This document shows, piece by piece, positions 8,220 to 15,879 of a DNA stretch of 22,277 nucleotides. Position numbers and translations under genes: made by a program. This stretch comes from Hungatella sp. UBA5385. GTDB lineage: Bacteria; Bacillota; Clostridia; Lachnospirales; Lachnospiraceae. The notes under the pieces are model-generated. The model searched no databases and was not told the origin of the DNA. It saw only the letters and a program-made list of their open reading frames with translations. How positions within the stretch are numbered: position 1 is the first letter of the stretch; each line of letters opens with the position of its first letter. The stretch spans positions 1 to 22,277 of the forward strand of contig DHOR01000039.1 of assembly GCA_002409995.1 (NCBI GenBank), in the 5' to 3' direction.

Positions 8220-10184
8220 TTACGCTCTGATTAAAAATGATTTATAAACTGCTCCTTGATTCATGGAACACTCAAAACCTTCCTCATAAGGAATAGGCTT
8301 TAACCCCTCTTTTGTCATTTCTTCTACTTGTACCGGTACAATATTTGTAAATTTTATATGAAGCTTATCCAAATCAAGTGGCTCAAAAAAGCTCATTCCA
8401 TTAAATCCAGTCATGTTAATAATCTGAAGCATATAAGTGGAATGGCCGCACTTTGCAAAGAACATCTCTGCCATCTCAGGAGCATTAGTCACAAATTCCC
8501 TTGGAAGCTCCTTTAATGATTTCATCAGATTCAGCAGCAGCTTCTTAAACTCACTATATCCATACTGGTAATACAATGCTCCGATACTCCAAGGTAAATA
8601 CAGATTACCATTCTCACTGATCACAGCCATGCAATCTTCCGTATTCTCATGGCCAAAGCATCGTTCAGGTGGTCCAAATCTGGCTTTCTCCACCTTAGGC
8701 AGCACGCCCCTTGCACCCATTAAAAGTTCAGCGATGCTGTAAGGCATATCCAGGAATACCCAGTCCTTCTTTTCAAAGTCTGGAAACAGCTCTTTTGGTT
8801 CCGTCCTAATATAAGTTCCCCTTACATCCGTAATCTTGTCCTTCAGTTTTAGTGAGAATAGTTCTTCCAGCTGTTCCTCCTCCTGCTCAAGAGACAGCCC
8901 GCTGGCAATGACTGCTGCACCAGTGCGTTTCAACGTTTCATATATAGGCTGGGAAACCTGGGGAATATCAGGAAGAATGATGAAATCATAGTCATCAAAT
9001 TCATCTGATTTACTCTCAAGAGCCTCTGAATCCACAATGGTGAATAAAAGGTGCTCTTCCTTCAGCATACGAAAGATTCCTCTATACTCCGGACTTACCT
9101 CTTTTCTTCCGCTGTCTTTTACAAGCATAATTTTTGTTTCGGAATCAAAGCTTCCATAGTACTCCTCATATTTTTTATGGAACTGAAAAATCTCTCTTGT
9201 ACTTTCAATATTCTCATAATCCGGATAGTCCTCAAAATTGCCGATAATGCACCAGTCCAGACCGGAGCCATTGGCAATATTACCATATAGACGAATCTGG
9301 TTCAGATAAGGGGATACACCCATGAAACGGTAGGGGAGGTCTACTGCATTAATGGCACAATTGGATGATATCTTATGATCATAACTTCCTTCTACCACTC
9401 CCACATTGTCAGAACTGTTGTAAATCCAGAATGGCAGGGGACGGTCCAGGGCAGAATTGGATTCATTCCTGATAATATCAATTCCGTGAGCAGCATAGGT
9501 GCTGACTGCAATATCAGAAGAAAAGCTTTTTGTCAGATCATGAATTTTATCCAGCATCTCATCGACTGTCCGCTTTTTAAACTCTATGTACTTAAGAAAT
9601 ACAGGATCGTCTAAGTCCTCCACTACAGGCAGCTCTTCCCCATACATCTCTCTAAACTTCCTTCTGCAGTTATCACACTGACAGATGCCTACATAGTTGC
9701 CGCTGTAATCAAAATTAATGTAGCCAAACATATTGAAAAAGATGCCATCAACAGGATACTTGCTGAGTACCTCTCTCAGTATCTCCAGGGAAAGTTCTGT
9801 CTGATATTCCCCATTGACGCAGGTTGCCACTGTATCATGGTACCGGACAGGAGAACCATCTGCCTTACGGAAATACCAGTCAGGATGTGCCTCATAAAGC
9901 TTTTCATGAGTTTTACTAAAATCAAATCTGGCAATTACCCGAATATTATTATCATGGCATTTTGTCAGCAGCTCTCCGAAAAAATCTCCTTTCATATAGG
10001 GACTAGGCACCTGACAGTCCAATTGGGAAGGATGAAATGCCGTGATTCCACCACAGCCGATCTGCAGTACATTGGCATCCATGCTTTTCAGCCACTGAAT
10101 ATGTTTATCAATATCCATTCCTGCATCTGTATCCCGGATATTGTTCTGAATCATTCTTAAATTATTATTAAGCCACCAGGCCAT
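8220..10184 (-). CDS. GHL6-type glycosidase-like protein (copy A), cytoplasmic
   Basis: The 654-aa protein has the same build as the one at 3912-5960 but is strongly diverged. It comprises a GHL6-like TIM barrel (about 8-345, with RDTDAGMD at 17-24 and ARFDFS at 85-90), a Rossmann-like trimerisation-type domain (about 350-430, KIMLVKDSG ... FIILPD) and a C-terminal beta domain. The putative zinc-site cysteines are conserved: Cys122 (TCVNGEY) and Cys168/Cys170/Cys173 (CQCDNC). There is no signal peptide. The ATG follows AAGGAG. It is the first gene after the transporter ATPase (23 bp) and precedes the reductase by 44 bp, so it should act on the solute straight after uptake. Reaction and substrate are unknown; a beta-galactosidase label would be overreach. 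Confidence 0.75.
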   Translation of the reverse strand: MAWWLNNNLRMIQNNIRDTDAGMDIDKHIQWLKSMDANVLQIGCGGITAFHPSQLDCQVPSPYMKGDFFGELLTKCHDNNIRVIARFDFSKTHEKLYEAHPDWYFRKADGSPVRYHDTVATCVNGEYQTELSLEILREVLSKYPVDGIFFNMFGYINFDYSGNYVGICQCDNCRRKFREMYGEELPVVEDLDDPVFLKYIEFKKRTVDEMLDKIHDLTKSFSSDIAVSTYAAHGIDIIRNESNSALDRPLPFWIYNSSDNVGVVEGSYDHKISSNCAINAVDLPYRFMGVSPYLNQIRLYGNIANGSGLDWCIIGNFEDYPDYENIESTREIFQFHKKYEEYYGSFDSETKIMLVKDSGRKEVSPEYRGIFRMLKEEHLLFTIVDSEALESKSDEFDDYDFIILPDIPQVSQPIYETLKRTGAAVIASGLSLEQEEEQLEELFSLKLKDKITDVRGTYIRTEPKELFPDFEKKDWVFLDMPYSIAELLMGARGVLPKVEKARFGPPERCFGHENTEDCMAVISENGNLYLPWSIGALYYQYGYSEFKKLLLNLMKSLKELPREFVTNAPEMAEMFFAKCGHSTYMLQIINMTGFNGMSFFEPLDLDKLHIKFTNIVPVQVEEMTKEGLKPIPYEEGFECSMNQGAVYKSFLIRA

Positions 10185-10207
10185 ACCTTCATCTCCTTGC
10201 TTTTAAT

Positions 10208-11158
10208 CTATTTTATCAAGTGACACCGTACAAAATGTCCGGCAGATACTTCACGCAGCTCCTGAGGCTCCTGACAAGCTTCCGAAGCATACTGACATCT
10301 GGATGCAAATCTGCATCCAGGCTTAGGATTCACAGGATTCCCTACCTCTCCCTGAAGCAGCTGGCGTTCTCTGCCTCTTCTGCTTAAATCAGTAGTTGGA
10401 ATTGCCGATAAGAGAGCTTTTGTATAGGGGTGGTACTGATGAGTAAACAGTTCATTACGTGCCGCATACTCCACCACCTGTCCCAGATACATAACAGCAA
10501 TATAATTGCTGATATGCCGTACAACACAAAGGTCATGGGTAATAAACATATAGGCCAGTCCCTCTTTATCCTGCAAATCCATCAAAAGGTTAATAATCTG
10601 AGCCTGAATGGAAACATCCAGAGCAGATACAGGCTCATCACAAACAATAAATCTTGGATCCAATGCCAGAGCTCTGGCAAGACCAACCCGTTGGCGGCGC
10701 CCGCCATCCAGCTCATGAGGGTAAATATTATAGTAACGATCAGGAAGACCACACATGTCCATCAGCTCCTGAACCTTTTGCCTGATAGCCTCTTTTCCCT
10801 TTACATTTCGGACTACTTTCATAGGCTCTGCAATAATATCTCCAACGGATAATCTTGGATTTAAAGAAGTAAAAGGGTCCTGAAATATCATCTGCATGCT
10901 GGTATGAATCTGCTTCATCTGTTTTTTGTTGTAATTTAATATATTCTCACCTTTATAAAGGATTTGACCCTCTGTTGCATCAATAAGACGCATCATGGTT
11001 CTTCCGAGAGTGGACTTTCCACAGCCTGACTCTCCTACCACTCCAAGAGTCTCTCCTTCATTGATCTTAATATTCACATCATCAACTGCATGAAGAAGCC
11101 CTTTGGGAGTATTGAAATACTTTTTTAAATTAACGGTTTCTATCAGGGGAGTCTGCAT
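10208..11158 (-). CDS. Opp/Dpp-type ABC transporter ATPase (OppF-like)
   Basis: The 316-aa ATPase subunit energises uptake with the OppD-like partner. Walker A is G42-ESGCGKS-T50, Walker B ends at CDEP (173-176) with H-loop His208, and the C-terminal oligo_HPY region has several cysteines (GCRFASRCQYA...C). The signature is L150-D-G-G-R-R-Q-R rather than LSGGQ. The start is uncertain: ATG at 11164 overlaps the upstream stop (ATGA) but is only 3 nt from AGGAGG, while ATG at 11158 has 9-nt spacing and is preferred. Opp-family importers carry peptides, nickel and, in several anaerobes, oligosaccharides; the glycosidase-like neighbours favour a glycoside here. Confidence 0.9.
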   Translation of the reverse strand: MQTPLIETVNLKKYFNTPKGLLHAVDDVNIKINEGETLGVVGESGCGKSTLGRTMMRLIDATEGQILYKGENILNYNKKQMKQIHTSMQMIFQDPFTSLNPRLSVGDIIAEPMKVVRNVKGKEAIRQKVQELMDMCGLPDRYYNIYPHELDGGRRQRVGLARALALDPRFIVCDEPVSALDVSIQAQIINLLMDLQDKEGLAYMFITHDLCVVRHISNYIAVMYLGQVVEYAARNELFTHQYHPYTKALLSAIPTTDLSRRGRERQLLQGEVGNPVNPKPGCRFASRCQYASEACQEPQELREVSAGHFVRCHLIK

Positions 11159-11160
11159 AT

Positions 11161-12141
11161 TCATTCTCCTCCTTTCTGTTGGAAAAGAAAGCACTTGATG
11201 CTGTGAGTTCCTTCTGCAAACATTGGCGGCGCTTCTGTCCTGCATATATCCGTGCAGTAACTGCAGCGGCTTGCAAACTTACAGCCCTTGGGAAGGTTTG
11301 TAGGGTCTGTCATAAATCCGGGAATGGGAATCAGTCTGTCCACATCGGTAGTTAAATCAGGGATGCTGTTAAATAAACCTTCTGTATAGGGATGGTTTTT
11401 CTCTCTGGTAAATACCTCCTCTACACTGCCCTGCTCAATGACCTCACCTGCATATACCACAACTACATTTTCACAAAACTCTGCCACTACACCCAGATCA
11501 TGGGTGATCAGTATCATAGCTGTATTGTATTTCTTCTGAAGCTCTCTCATAAGATGAAGAATCTGAGCCTGAATTGTTACATCAAGGGCAGTTGTAGGTT
11601 CATCAGCCAACAACAGCTCCGGCTCTGCCACCAGAGCCATGGCAATGCCAATTCTCTGCTTCATTCCACCGGAAAACTTATGAGGATACTCATTCCTCCT
11701 TGATTTTTGGATTCCTACAAGCTCCAGTATCTCATCAACTCTCTGGTTCTTCTCCGCCTGATTCATCTGAGGAAAGTGAAGCTCCAACACTTCATAAATC
11801 TGATCTCCTACAGTCATAATAGGGTCTAAGCTGGTCATGGGGTCCTGAAAGATCATGGCTATCCTGGCTCCCCTGATTCCCCTCATAGTATGATTATCAG
11901 CTGCAATAATATCTGTACCATCATAAGTGATGCTGCCTTTGGTAATCTCTCCCACTTTGGCAGGAAGCAGCTTTAATATGCTTAAAGCCATGGTTGATTT
12001 GCCTGCTCCTGTCTCTCCTACAACTCCCAGAGATTCTCCCTTGTCCAGAGTCAGGGTAAGTCCATTTAAGGCATTTACCACCGCTTCATCGGTATTGTAT
12101 TGTACATGGAGATTTTCTATTTCAAGTAAATGTTCCCCCAT
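11161..12141 (-). CDS. Opp/Dpp-type ABC transporter ATPase (OppD-like)
   Basis: The 326-aa ATPase has Walker A G42-ETGAGKS-T50, Q-loop FQDPMTSLDP (about 98-107), signature F156-S-G-G-M-K-Q-R and Walker B LLLADEPT (177-184), followed by an oligo_HPY tail with conserved cysteines. The start at 12141 has AGAGGAGG 5 nt upstream; longer in-frame readings run into the permease gene and are not credible. It lies 14 bp after the permease gene and shares a stop/start overlap region with the OppF-like gene. Both ATPases look intact, and the partner at 10208-11158 carries the unusual signature. Confidence 0.92.
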   Translation of the reverse strand: MGEHLLEIENLHVQYNTDEAVVNALNGLTLTLDKGESLGVVGETGAGKSTMALSILKLLPAKVGEITKGSITYDGTDIIAADNHTMRGIRGARIAMIFQDPMTSLDPIMTVGDQIYEVLELHFPQMNQAEKNQRVDEILELVGIQKSRRNEYPHKFSGGMKQRIGIAMALVAEPELLLADEPTTALDVTIQAQILHLMRELQKKYNTAMILITHDLGVVAEFCENVVVVYAGEVIEQGSVEEVFTREKNHPYTEGLFNSIPDLTTDVDRLIPIPGFMTDPTNLPKGCKFASRCSYCTDICRTEAPPMFAEGTHSIKCFLFQQKGGE

Positions 12142-12155
12142 AATTGCCTCCTCTT

Positions 12156-13028
12156 CTAATTCTTCATTCTTGGGTCCAGTGCATCTCGTAATCCATCGCC
12201 TACAAAGTTCAGACACATGACAGAGATAGCAATGAACATACCTGGAATCAGTCCCAGATAAGGATAATAACGGATATTGGTACGGTTCTCTGAAAGAATG
12301 GTTCCCCACTCAGGAGTGGGCGATGCCACACCGATTCCCAAAAATCCAAGAGATGCAATGGCAAGAATGGTTCCTCCAAGCCCCAGAGTTGCAGAAACAA
12401 TGACAGGTCCAAGCCCATTGGGCACTACATGCTTGAATATAATACGGGCAGAGCTTGTGCCGCAGCATTTGGCTGCTTCCACATACTCCTGATTCCTCAG
12501 AGTCATAATGGATGCCCGCACTGTTCTGGCATAACCGGGAAAAGCTGCTATGGAAAGTGCAAGAAGCATCTTAAAGGTTCCCTGTCCAAGAGCAGCCACT
12601 ACCGCCATAGAAAGAAGCATTCTGGGAACTGCCATAAATACATCGCAGATTCTCATAATTATATTATCAACTCTTCCACCGAAATATCCTGCAATCCCGC
12701 CAAGAGTAACACCCAGAATCAGCGCAAAAGCAACTACTACCAGCCCTGCCAGAAGAGAGATTCTGCCTCCATATATAATTCTTGCAAATAAATCCCTGCC
12801 AAACTGATCAGTTCCGAAGATATGGCCTGATCCAGGCGAAATAAAGCGATTTGCCATACTCTGTTTGTATACATCTTCGTAATTAATATACAAAGGAGCT
12901 GTTATGCATAAAATAATCAGTAATGTAATCACTGCCAGGCCAAACATAGCCAGCTTGTTCTTGCTGAAACGAAACGTAATCATTCCCAGCTGACTTTTAT
13001 TTGAGAACTTTTTCTTATTATTTTTCAT
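12156..13028 (-). CDS. Opp/Dpp-type ABC transporter permease (OppC-like)
   Basis: The 290-aa membrane protein starts with a short basic cytoplasmic tail and a first helix at about 28-48 (LAMFGLAVITLLIILCI). A DppC-type segment with FGTDQFGRDLFARIIYG follows, and then the five-helix transport domain. The EAA loop that docks on the ATPases is visible at about 183-205 (VEAAKCCGTSSARIIFKHVVPN). The ATG is preceded by AAGGAT. It lies 22 bp downstream of the OppB-like gene and forms the second half of the membrane pore. Confidence 0.92.
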   Translation of the reverse strand: MKNNKKKFSNKSQLGMITFRFSKNKLAMFGLAVITLLIILCITAPLYINYEDVYKQSMANRFISPGSGHIFGTDQFGRDLFARIIYGGRISLLAGLVVVAFALILGVTLGGIAGYFGGRVDNIIMRICDVFMAVPRMLLSMAVVAALGQGTFKMLLALSIAAFPGYARTVRASIMTLRNQEYVEAAKCCGTSSARIIFKHVVPNGLGPVIVSATLGLGGTILAIASLGFLGIGVASPTPEWGTILSENRTNIRYYPYLGLIPGMFIAISVMCLNFVGDGLRDALDPRMKN

Positions 13029-13050
13029 CTTTAGTCACCATCCTTTCCCA

Positions 13051-13974
13051 TTAGCCATCTAACTTCACTCTTGGGTCTATAAATGCATAGGTTAAATCCA
13101 CCAGCAGATTTACTACACCTACAAATACAGAGATTACCACTATAATTCCCATAACAACCGGAACATCTCTGATCTTTACCGCATTAATCATCAGGCTGGC
13201 AACACCGGGAATTGCAAAAACACTCTCTGTAACAATTGCTCCTCCTATAAGGGTTGCAAAATGTCCTCCAATGCTGGTAACAACCGGCAGCATACCATTG
13301 CGCAGTACATGCTTCATAATAATTCTGCTTTCGGAAGCACCTTTGGATCTTGCAGTACGGACATAATCCAGCTTATTGACTTCCAGCATGCTGGTTCTGG
13401 TAAGCCGTACCTGACCTGCCAGAGAACCGCTTGCCAAAGTAATGGAAGGCAGAATAAAGTGTTTTAAAGTGTCTGCGCCTGTTGCAGGCAGCCAGCCCAA
13501 GGTTATACAAAAATATATCTGTGCCATAAGACCAAACCAAAAGGCAGGCATGGAAGAAAACAGCATTGCCAAAACAAGAGTACAATAATCAATGGCTCCG
13601 TTCTGCCTTACAGCAGCAATCACTCCAAAGGGAATTCCGATTACAATGGTAATAGCCATAGACATCAGACCCAGAGTAAGAGTATTAGGTAATCGGGAAA
13701 GAAATTCAGACATAACATTATAGCCGTTATACCAGGAAGTACCAAAGTCCCCCCGTATAACCCCTGCCATATACTTTAAATAGCGGATAAAAATAGGATC
13801 ATTAAGCCCAAGCTCTTGTCTCTTAGCCAGAATATCCTCATACTTTGCATCAGGCCCCATAATCAGAGTGGCAGGATCACCTGGTGCAAGGCTCATAATT
13901 ACATAGATAAACATGGTAATGCCGATGACTACCGGAATCAGCATTAATATTCTCTTCATTATATATTTTGTCAT
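13051..13974 (-). CDS. Opp/Dpp-type ABC transporter permease (OppB-like)
   Basis: The 307-aa permease has the family N-terminal helix (RILMLIPVVIGITMFIYVI, about 8-26), the conserved LAPGDPA segment (29-35), a periplasm-like external loop with GDFGTSW and then the binding-protein-dependent transport domain. The EAA loop reads VRTARSKGASESRIIMKHVLRN at about 205-226. It follows the binding-protein gene after a 75-bp gap that holds a strong hairpin. With the OppC-like protein it forms the translocation channel. Confidence 0.92.
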   Translation of the reverse strand: MTKYIMKRILMLIPVVIGITMFIYVIMSLAPGDPATLIMGPDAKYEDILAKRQELGLNDPIFIRYLKYMAGVIRGDFGTSWYNGYNVMSEFLSRLPNTLTLGLMSMAITIVIGIPFGVIAAVRQNGAIDYCTLVLAMLFSSMPAFWFGLMAQIYFCITLGWLPATGADTLKHFILPSITLASGSLAGQVRLTRTSMLEVNKLDYVRTARSKGASESRIIMKHVLRNGMLPVVTSIGGHFATLIGGAIVTESVFAIPGVASLMINAVKIRDVPVVMGIIVVISVFVGVVNLLVDLTYAFIDPRVKLDG

Positions 13975-13993
13975 GTGACACCCCTCTTATAGA

Positions 13994-14031
13994 AGAAGGA
14001 GCAAAATCCTTCTACTCATTTTGCTCCTTCT
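13994..14031 (-). terminator. Intra-operon hairpin between binding protein and permease genes
   Basis: A perfect 14-bp stem (AGAAGGAGCAAAAT / ATTTTGCTCCTTCT) with a 10-nt loop lies 18 bp after the binding-protein stop codon and 19 bp before the permease start. On the minus strand the stem is followed by ATAAGAGG, not a U-run. It is therefore more likely a 3' stability element or a leaky attenuator than a full terminator. Such an element would give excess binding protein over membrane subunits. Confidence 0.7.
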
Positions 14032-14049
14032 ATTATCAAACTGCTTCTA

Positions 14050-15678
14050 TTACTGCCAGCTCCAGTCATTGAAGAAGTATAATCCTGTCAAAGCTCTTGG
14101 AGTAACACCATTCAATGAGGAATTATAAGCGCAGGCGTTCACTTCGTAGTAGAGACAAACTCCATAAGCATTGTCAGTAATAAGATCACATGCCTGAGCA
14201 TAGAACTCTTTTCTCTTCTCTGGGTCTACCTCCACACGGCCCTTCTGAAGCAGGTCATCCAGTTCATCAGAACATACTCCTGCATCATATTTGCCCGGCT
14301 GCAGCACAAAATTACTATTATACTGATAATAAAGTCCATCTGCATCCAATACTGAAACACCGCTGAAACGAAGCTTTGCCCCATAGTCACCATCTCCGTT
14401 TTCTGTCATAGCATTATATGAAGCTGCATCCACTGCGCTTACTGTACAGTTAATACCTAATTCAATCAGTTGTCCCTGAATAATCTGAGCTCCGCTTTCA
14501 TCCTTTGTTCCTGCAACGGTAACCAGCTTAAACTCTTCTCCGTTATAATTGGAGGCTGCAAGATACTCCTTGGCTTTCTCAAAATCATACTCCACAACCT
14601 TATAGGTTCCCGGATCAGGTCTTCCTGAGAATGAAGGACAGATCTGGATATCACCCAATGTTGCATAACCTTCATACACCCCTATATTCAGTTCTTCTTT
14701 GTTAATACCACACTGAAGAGCTCTCCTGAAGTTGATGTCAGTTCCCACTCCCTTTGAACAGTTAATTGCCAGATTATCAATGGAAGAAGCATCCTTTGTC
14801 TCCCACTTCACCTTATCTGTCTGAAGTTTTGACAGAGAGCCAATATTGGCATTGATTAAAACATCAATATCTCCATTCTCCAGAGAGATCATCTGTGTAT
14901 TCGTATCAGACATTACCATAAATGTTACATTTTTAATGGCCGGTTCTCCTGCCCAGTACTTATCATAAGCCTCCAGAGTCACACGATCTCCGGAGATACG
15001 GGACATAAATTTATAAGGACCTGTGCCTACAGGTGCATCATTATAAGCATCCTCGCCGATTTCCTCATATAAGGACTTATTAACGATCAGAGCAAATCTG
15101 CCGCAGAGAGCATTTAAAAATGGACCGTAAGGATCTGTTAAGTGTATTACCACAGTCTTATCATCCAACACTTCTGTATTGTCATAGTTGGCAAGCTGTG
15201 CTGATCCTGCTGAAGTATGACCTGCACTGTTTAGAGTAAATGCTACGTCTTCAGCAGTCATCTTATCCCCATTATGAAAATAAACATCATCTCTTAAATG
15301 AAGTGTATAGCTGCGTCCATCTTCAGAAATCTCCCAGCTCTCTGCAAGTAAAGGTTCATGAGAGTTATCTGGTCCCAGCTTAATTGGGGTTTCATAAACA
15401 TTGTGTAGAATCGGAACTTCATCCATATTGGTTCCCAGCGTGCTGTGGAATGGGAAAAAGCAGTCCGGTTCTGCTGCACAGGCTACTGTAACACTGTCTC
15501 TGCCTGCTGCTGCAGACGTAGTTTCTGCTGTCTGGCTTTGGGTCTCAGATGCTGCCTGAGTCGTTGTCTGTCCATCTGCTGCAGTGGTTGGCGCAGAAGC
15601 CGGTTTACTTCCGCAGCCTGCTAAAGATATCACTGCCATTGCTGATAACACACCTGCCAATAACGCTTTTTTCTTCAT
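14050..15678 (-). CDS. Opp/Dpp-type ABC transporter solute-binding lipoprotein
   Basis: The 542-aa protein starts with a lipoprotein signal peptide: KKK, a hydrophobic core, then the lipobox L19-A-G-C22. Cys22 would be lipidated and anchor it to the outer membrane leaflet. Residues 23-60 form a Ser/Thr/Ala/Gln linker typical of Firmicutes lipoproteins. The remainder is an SBP_bac_5 (extracellular family 5) domain, with the LAESWEISEDGRSYTLHLRDDVYFHNGD-type strand region at about 125-150. The ATG is preceded by GGAGG. It is the first gene of the operon, downstream of the palindromic operator candidate. Family members bind peptides, nickel, opines or oligosaccharides; the ligand cannot be read from the sequence, but its gene partners suggest a glycoside or sugar-acid conjugate. 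Confidence 0.92.
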   Translation of the reverse strand: MKKKALLAGVLSAMAVISLAGCGSKPASAPTTAADGQTTTQAASETQSQTAETTSAAAGRDSVTVACAAEPDCFFPFHSTLGTNMDEVPILHNVYETPIKLGPDNSHEPLLAESWEISEDGRSYTLHLRDDVYFHNGDKMTAEDVAFTLNSAGHTSAGSAQLANYDNTEVLDDKTVVIHLTDPYGPFLNALCGRFALIVNKSLYEEIGEDAYNDAPVGTGPYKFMSRISGDRVTLEAYDKYWAGEPAIKNVTFMVMSDTNTQMISLENGDIDVLINANIGSLSKLQTDKVKWETKDASSIDNLAINCSKGVGTDINFRRALQCGINKEELNIGVYEGYATLGDIQICPSFSGRPDPGTYKVVEYDFEKAKEYLAASNYNGEEFKLVTVAGTKDESGAQIIQGQLIELGINCTVSAVDAASYNAMTENGDGDYGAKLRFSGVSVLDADGLYYQYNSNFVLQPGKYDAGVCSDELDDLLQKGRVEVDPEKRKEFYAQACDLITDNAYGVCLYYEVNACAYNSSLNGVTPRALTGLYFFNDWSWQ

Positions 15679-15729
15679 AAACTTACCTCCATTTTCTTCT
15701 TTTGAATGAATCAGTTAACTGCTAACCGA

Positions 15730-15735
15730 ATTATA
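15730..15735 (-). promoter_or_regulatory. -10 element of the transporter/catabolic operon
   Basis: TATAAT on the minus strand predicts a transcription start near 15723, giving a leader of about 45 nt. At 16-18 nt spacing the upstream hexamers (such as TACGAA) do not resemble TTGACA. That is the pattern of an activator-dependent promoter and fits the palindrome centred 62 bp further upstream. Confidence 0.6.
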
Positions 15736-15769
15736 CTATTCCTGCCTTAAATTTCGTACGTTTATGAAA

Positions 15770-15806
15770 CCAAAGTTTCGGCGTTTTTTTGTATTGGGAA
15801 TACAAA
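15770..15806. promoter_or_regulatory. Candidate CdaR operator, operon copy
   Basis: This 37-bp block contains the perfect palindrome TTTGTATTGGGAATACAAA (15788-15806) plus a CCAAA-4-CGGC prefix. It matches the block at 17155-17191 at 28 of 37 positions without gaps, including 16 of 19 in the core. The palindrome centre (15797) is about 74 bp upstream of the predicted start of transcription, a normal position for an activator. Assignment to CdaR is inferred from the two copies flanking the cdaR gene. Confidence 0.65.
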
Positions 15807-15844
15807 GTTTTGTTTTCATACCTTTTTAGAGCTTTTGGTCAAAC

Positions 15845-15877
15845 AAAAAAGAAGCACTCTCCATCAAGCACTTCTTT
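15845..15877 (-). terminator. Terminator of the cdaR gene
   Basis: On the minus strand an AAGAAG...CTTCTT stem, extended inward by further pairs including G-U wobbles (about 11 pairs, 6-nt loop), is followed by a run of six T. It begins 3 nt after the cdaR stop codon, so cdaR should be a separate transcript from the transporter operon. Confidence 0.75.
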
Positions 15878-15879
15878 CC

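Noticed and set aside
10430..10852. 140-codon open frame on the plus strand inside the OppF-like gene
   Set aside because: It lies wholly antisense to a clearly conserved ATPase, has no family features and no convincing ribosome binding site.
12429..12791. 120-codon plus-strand frame across the OppC-like gene
   Set aside because: Cys/His/Ser-rich translation typical of antisense reading; the permease frame is complete on the other strand.
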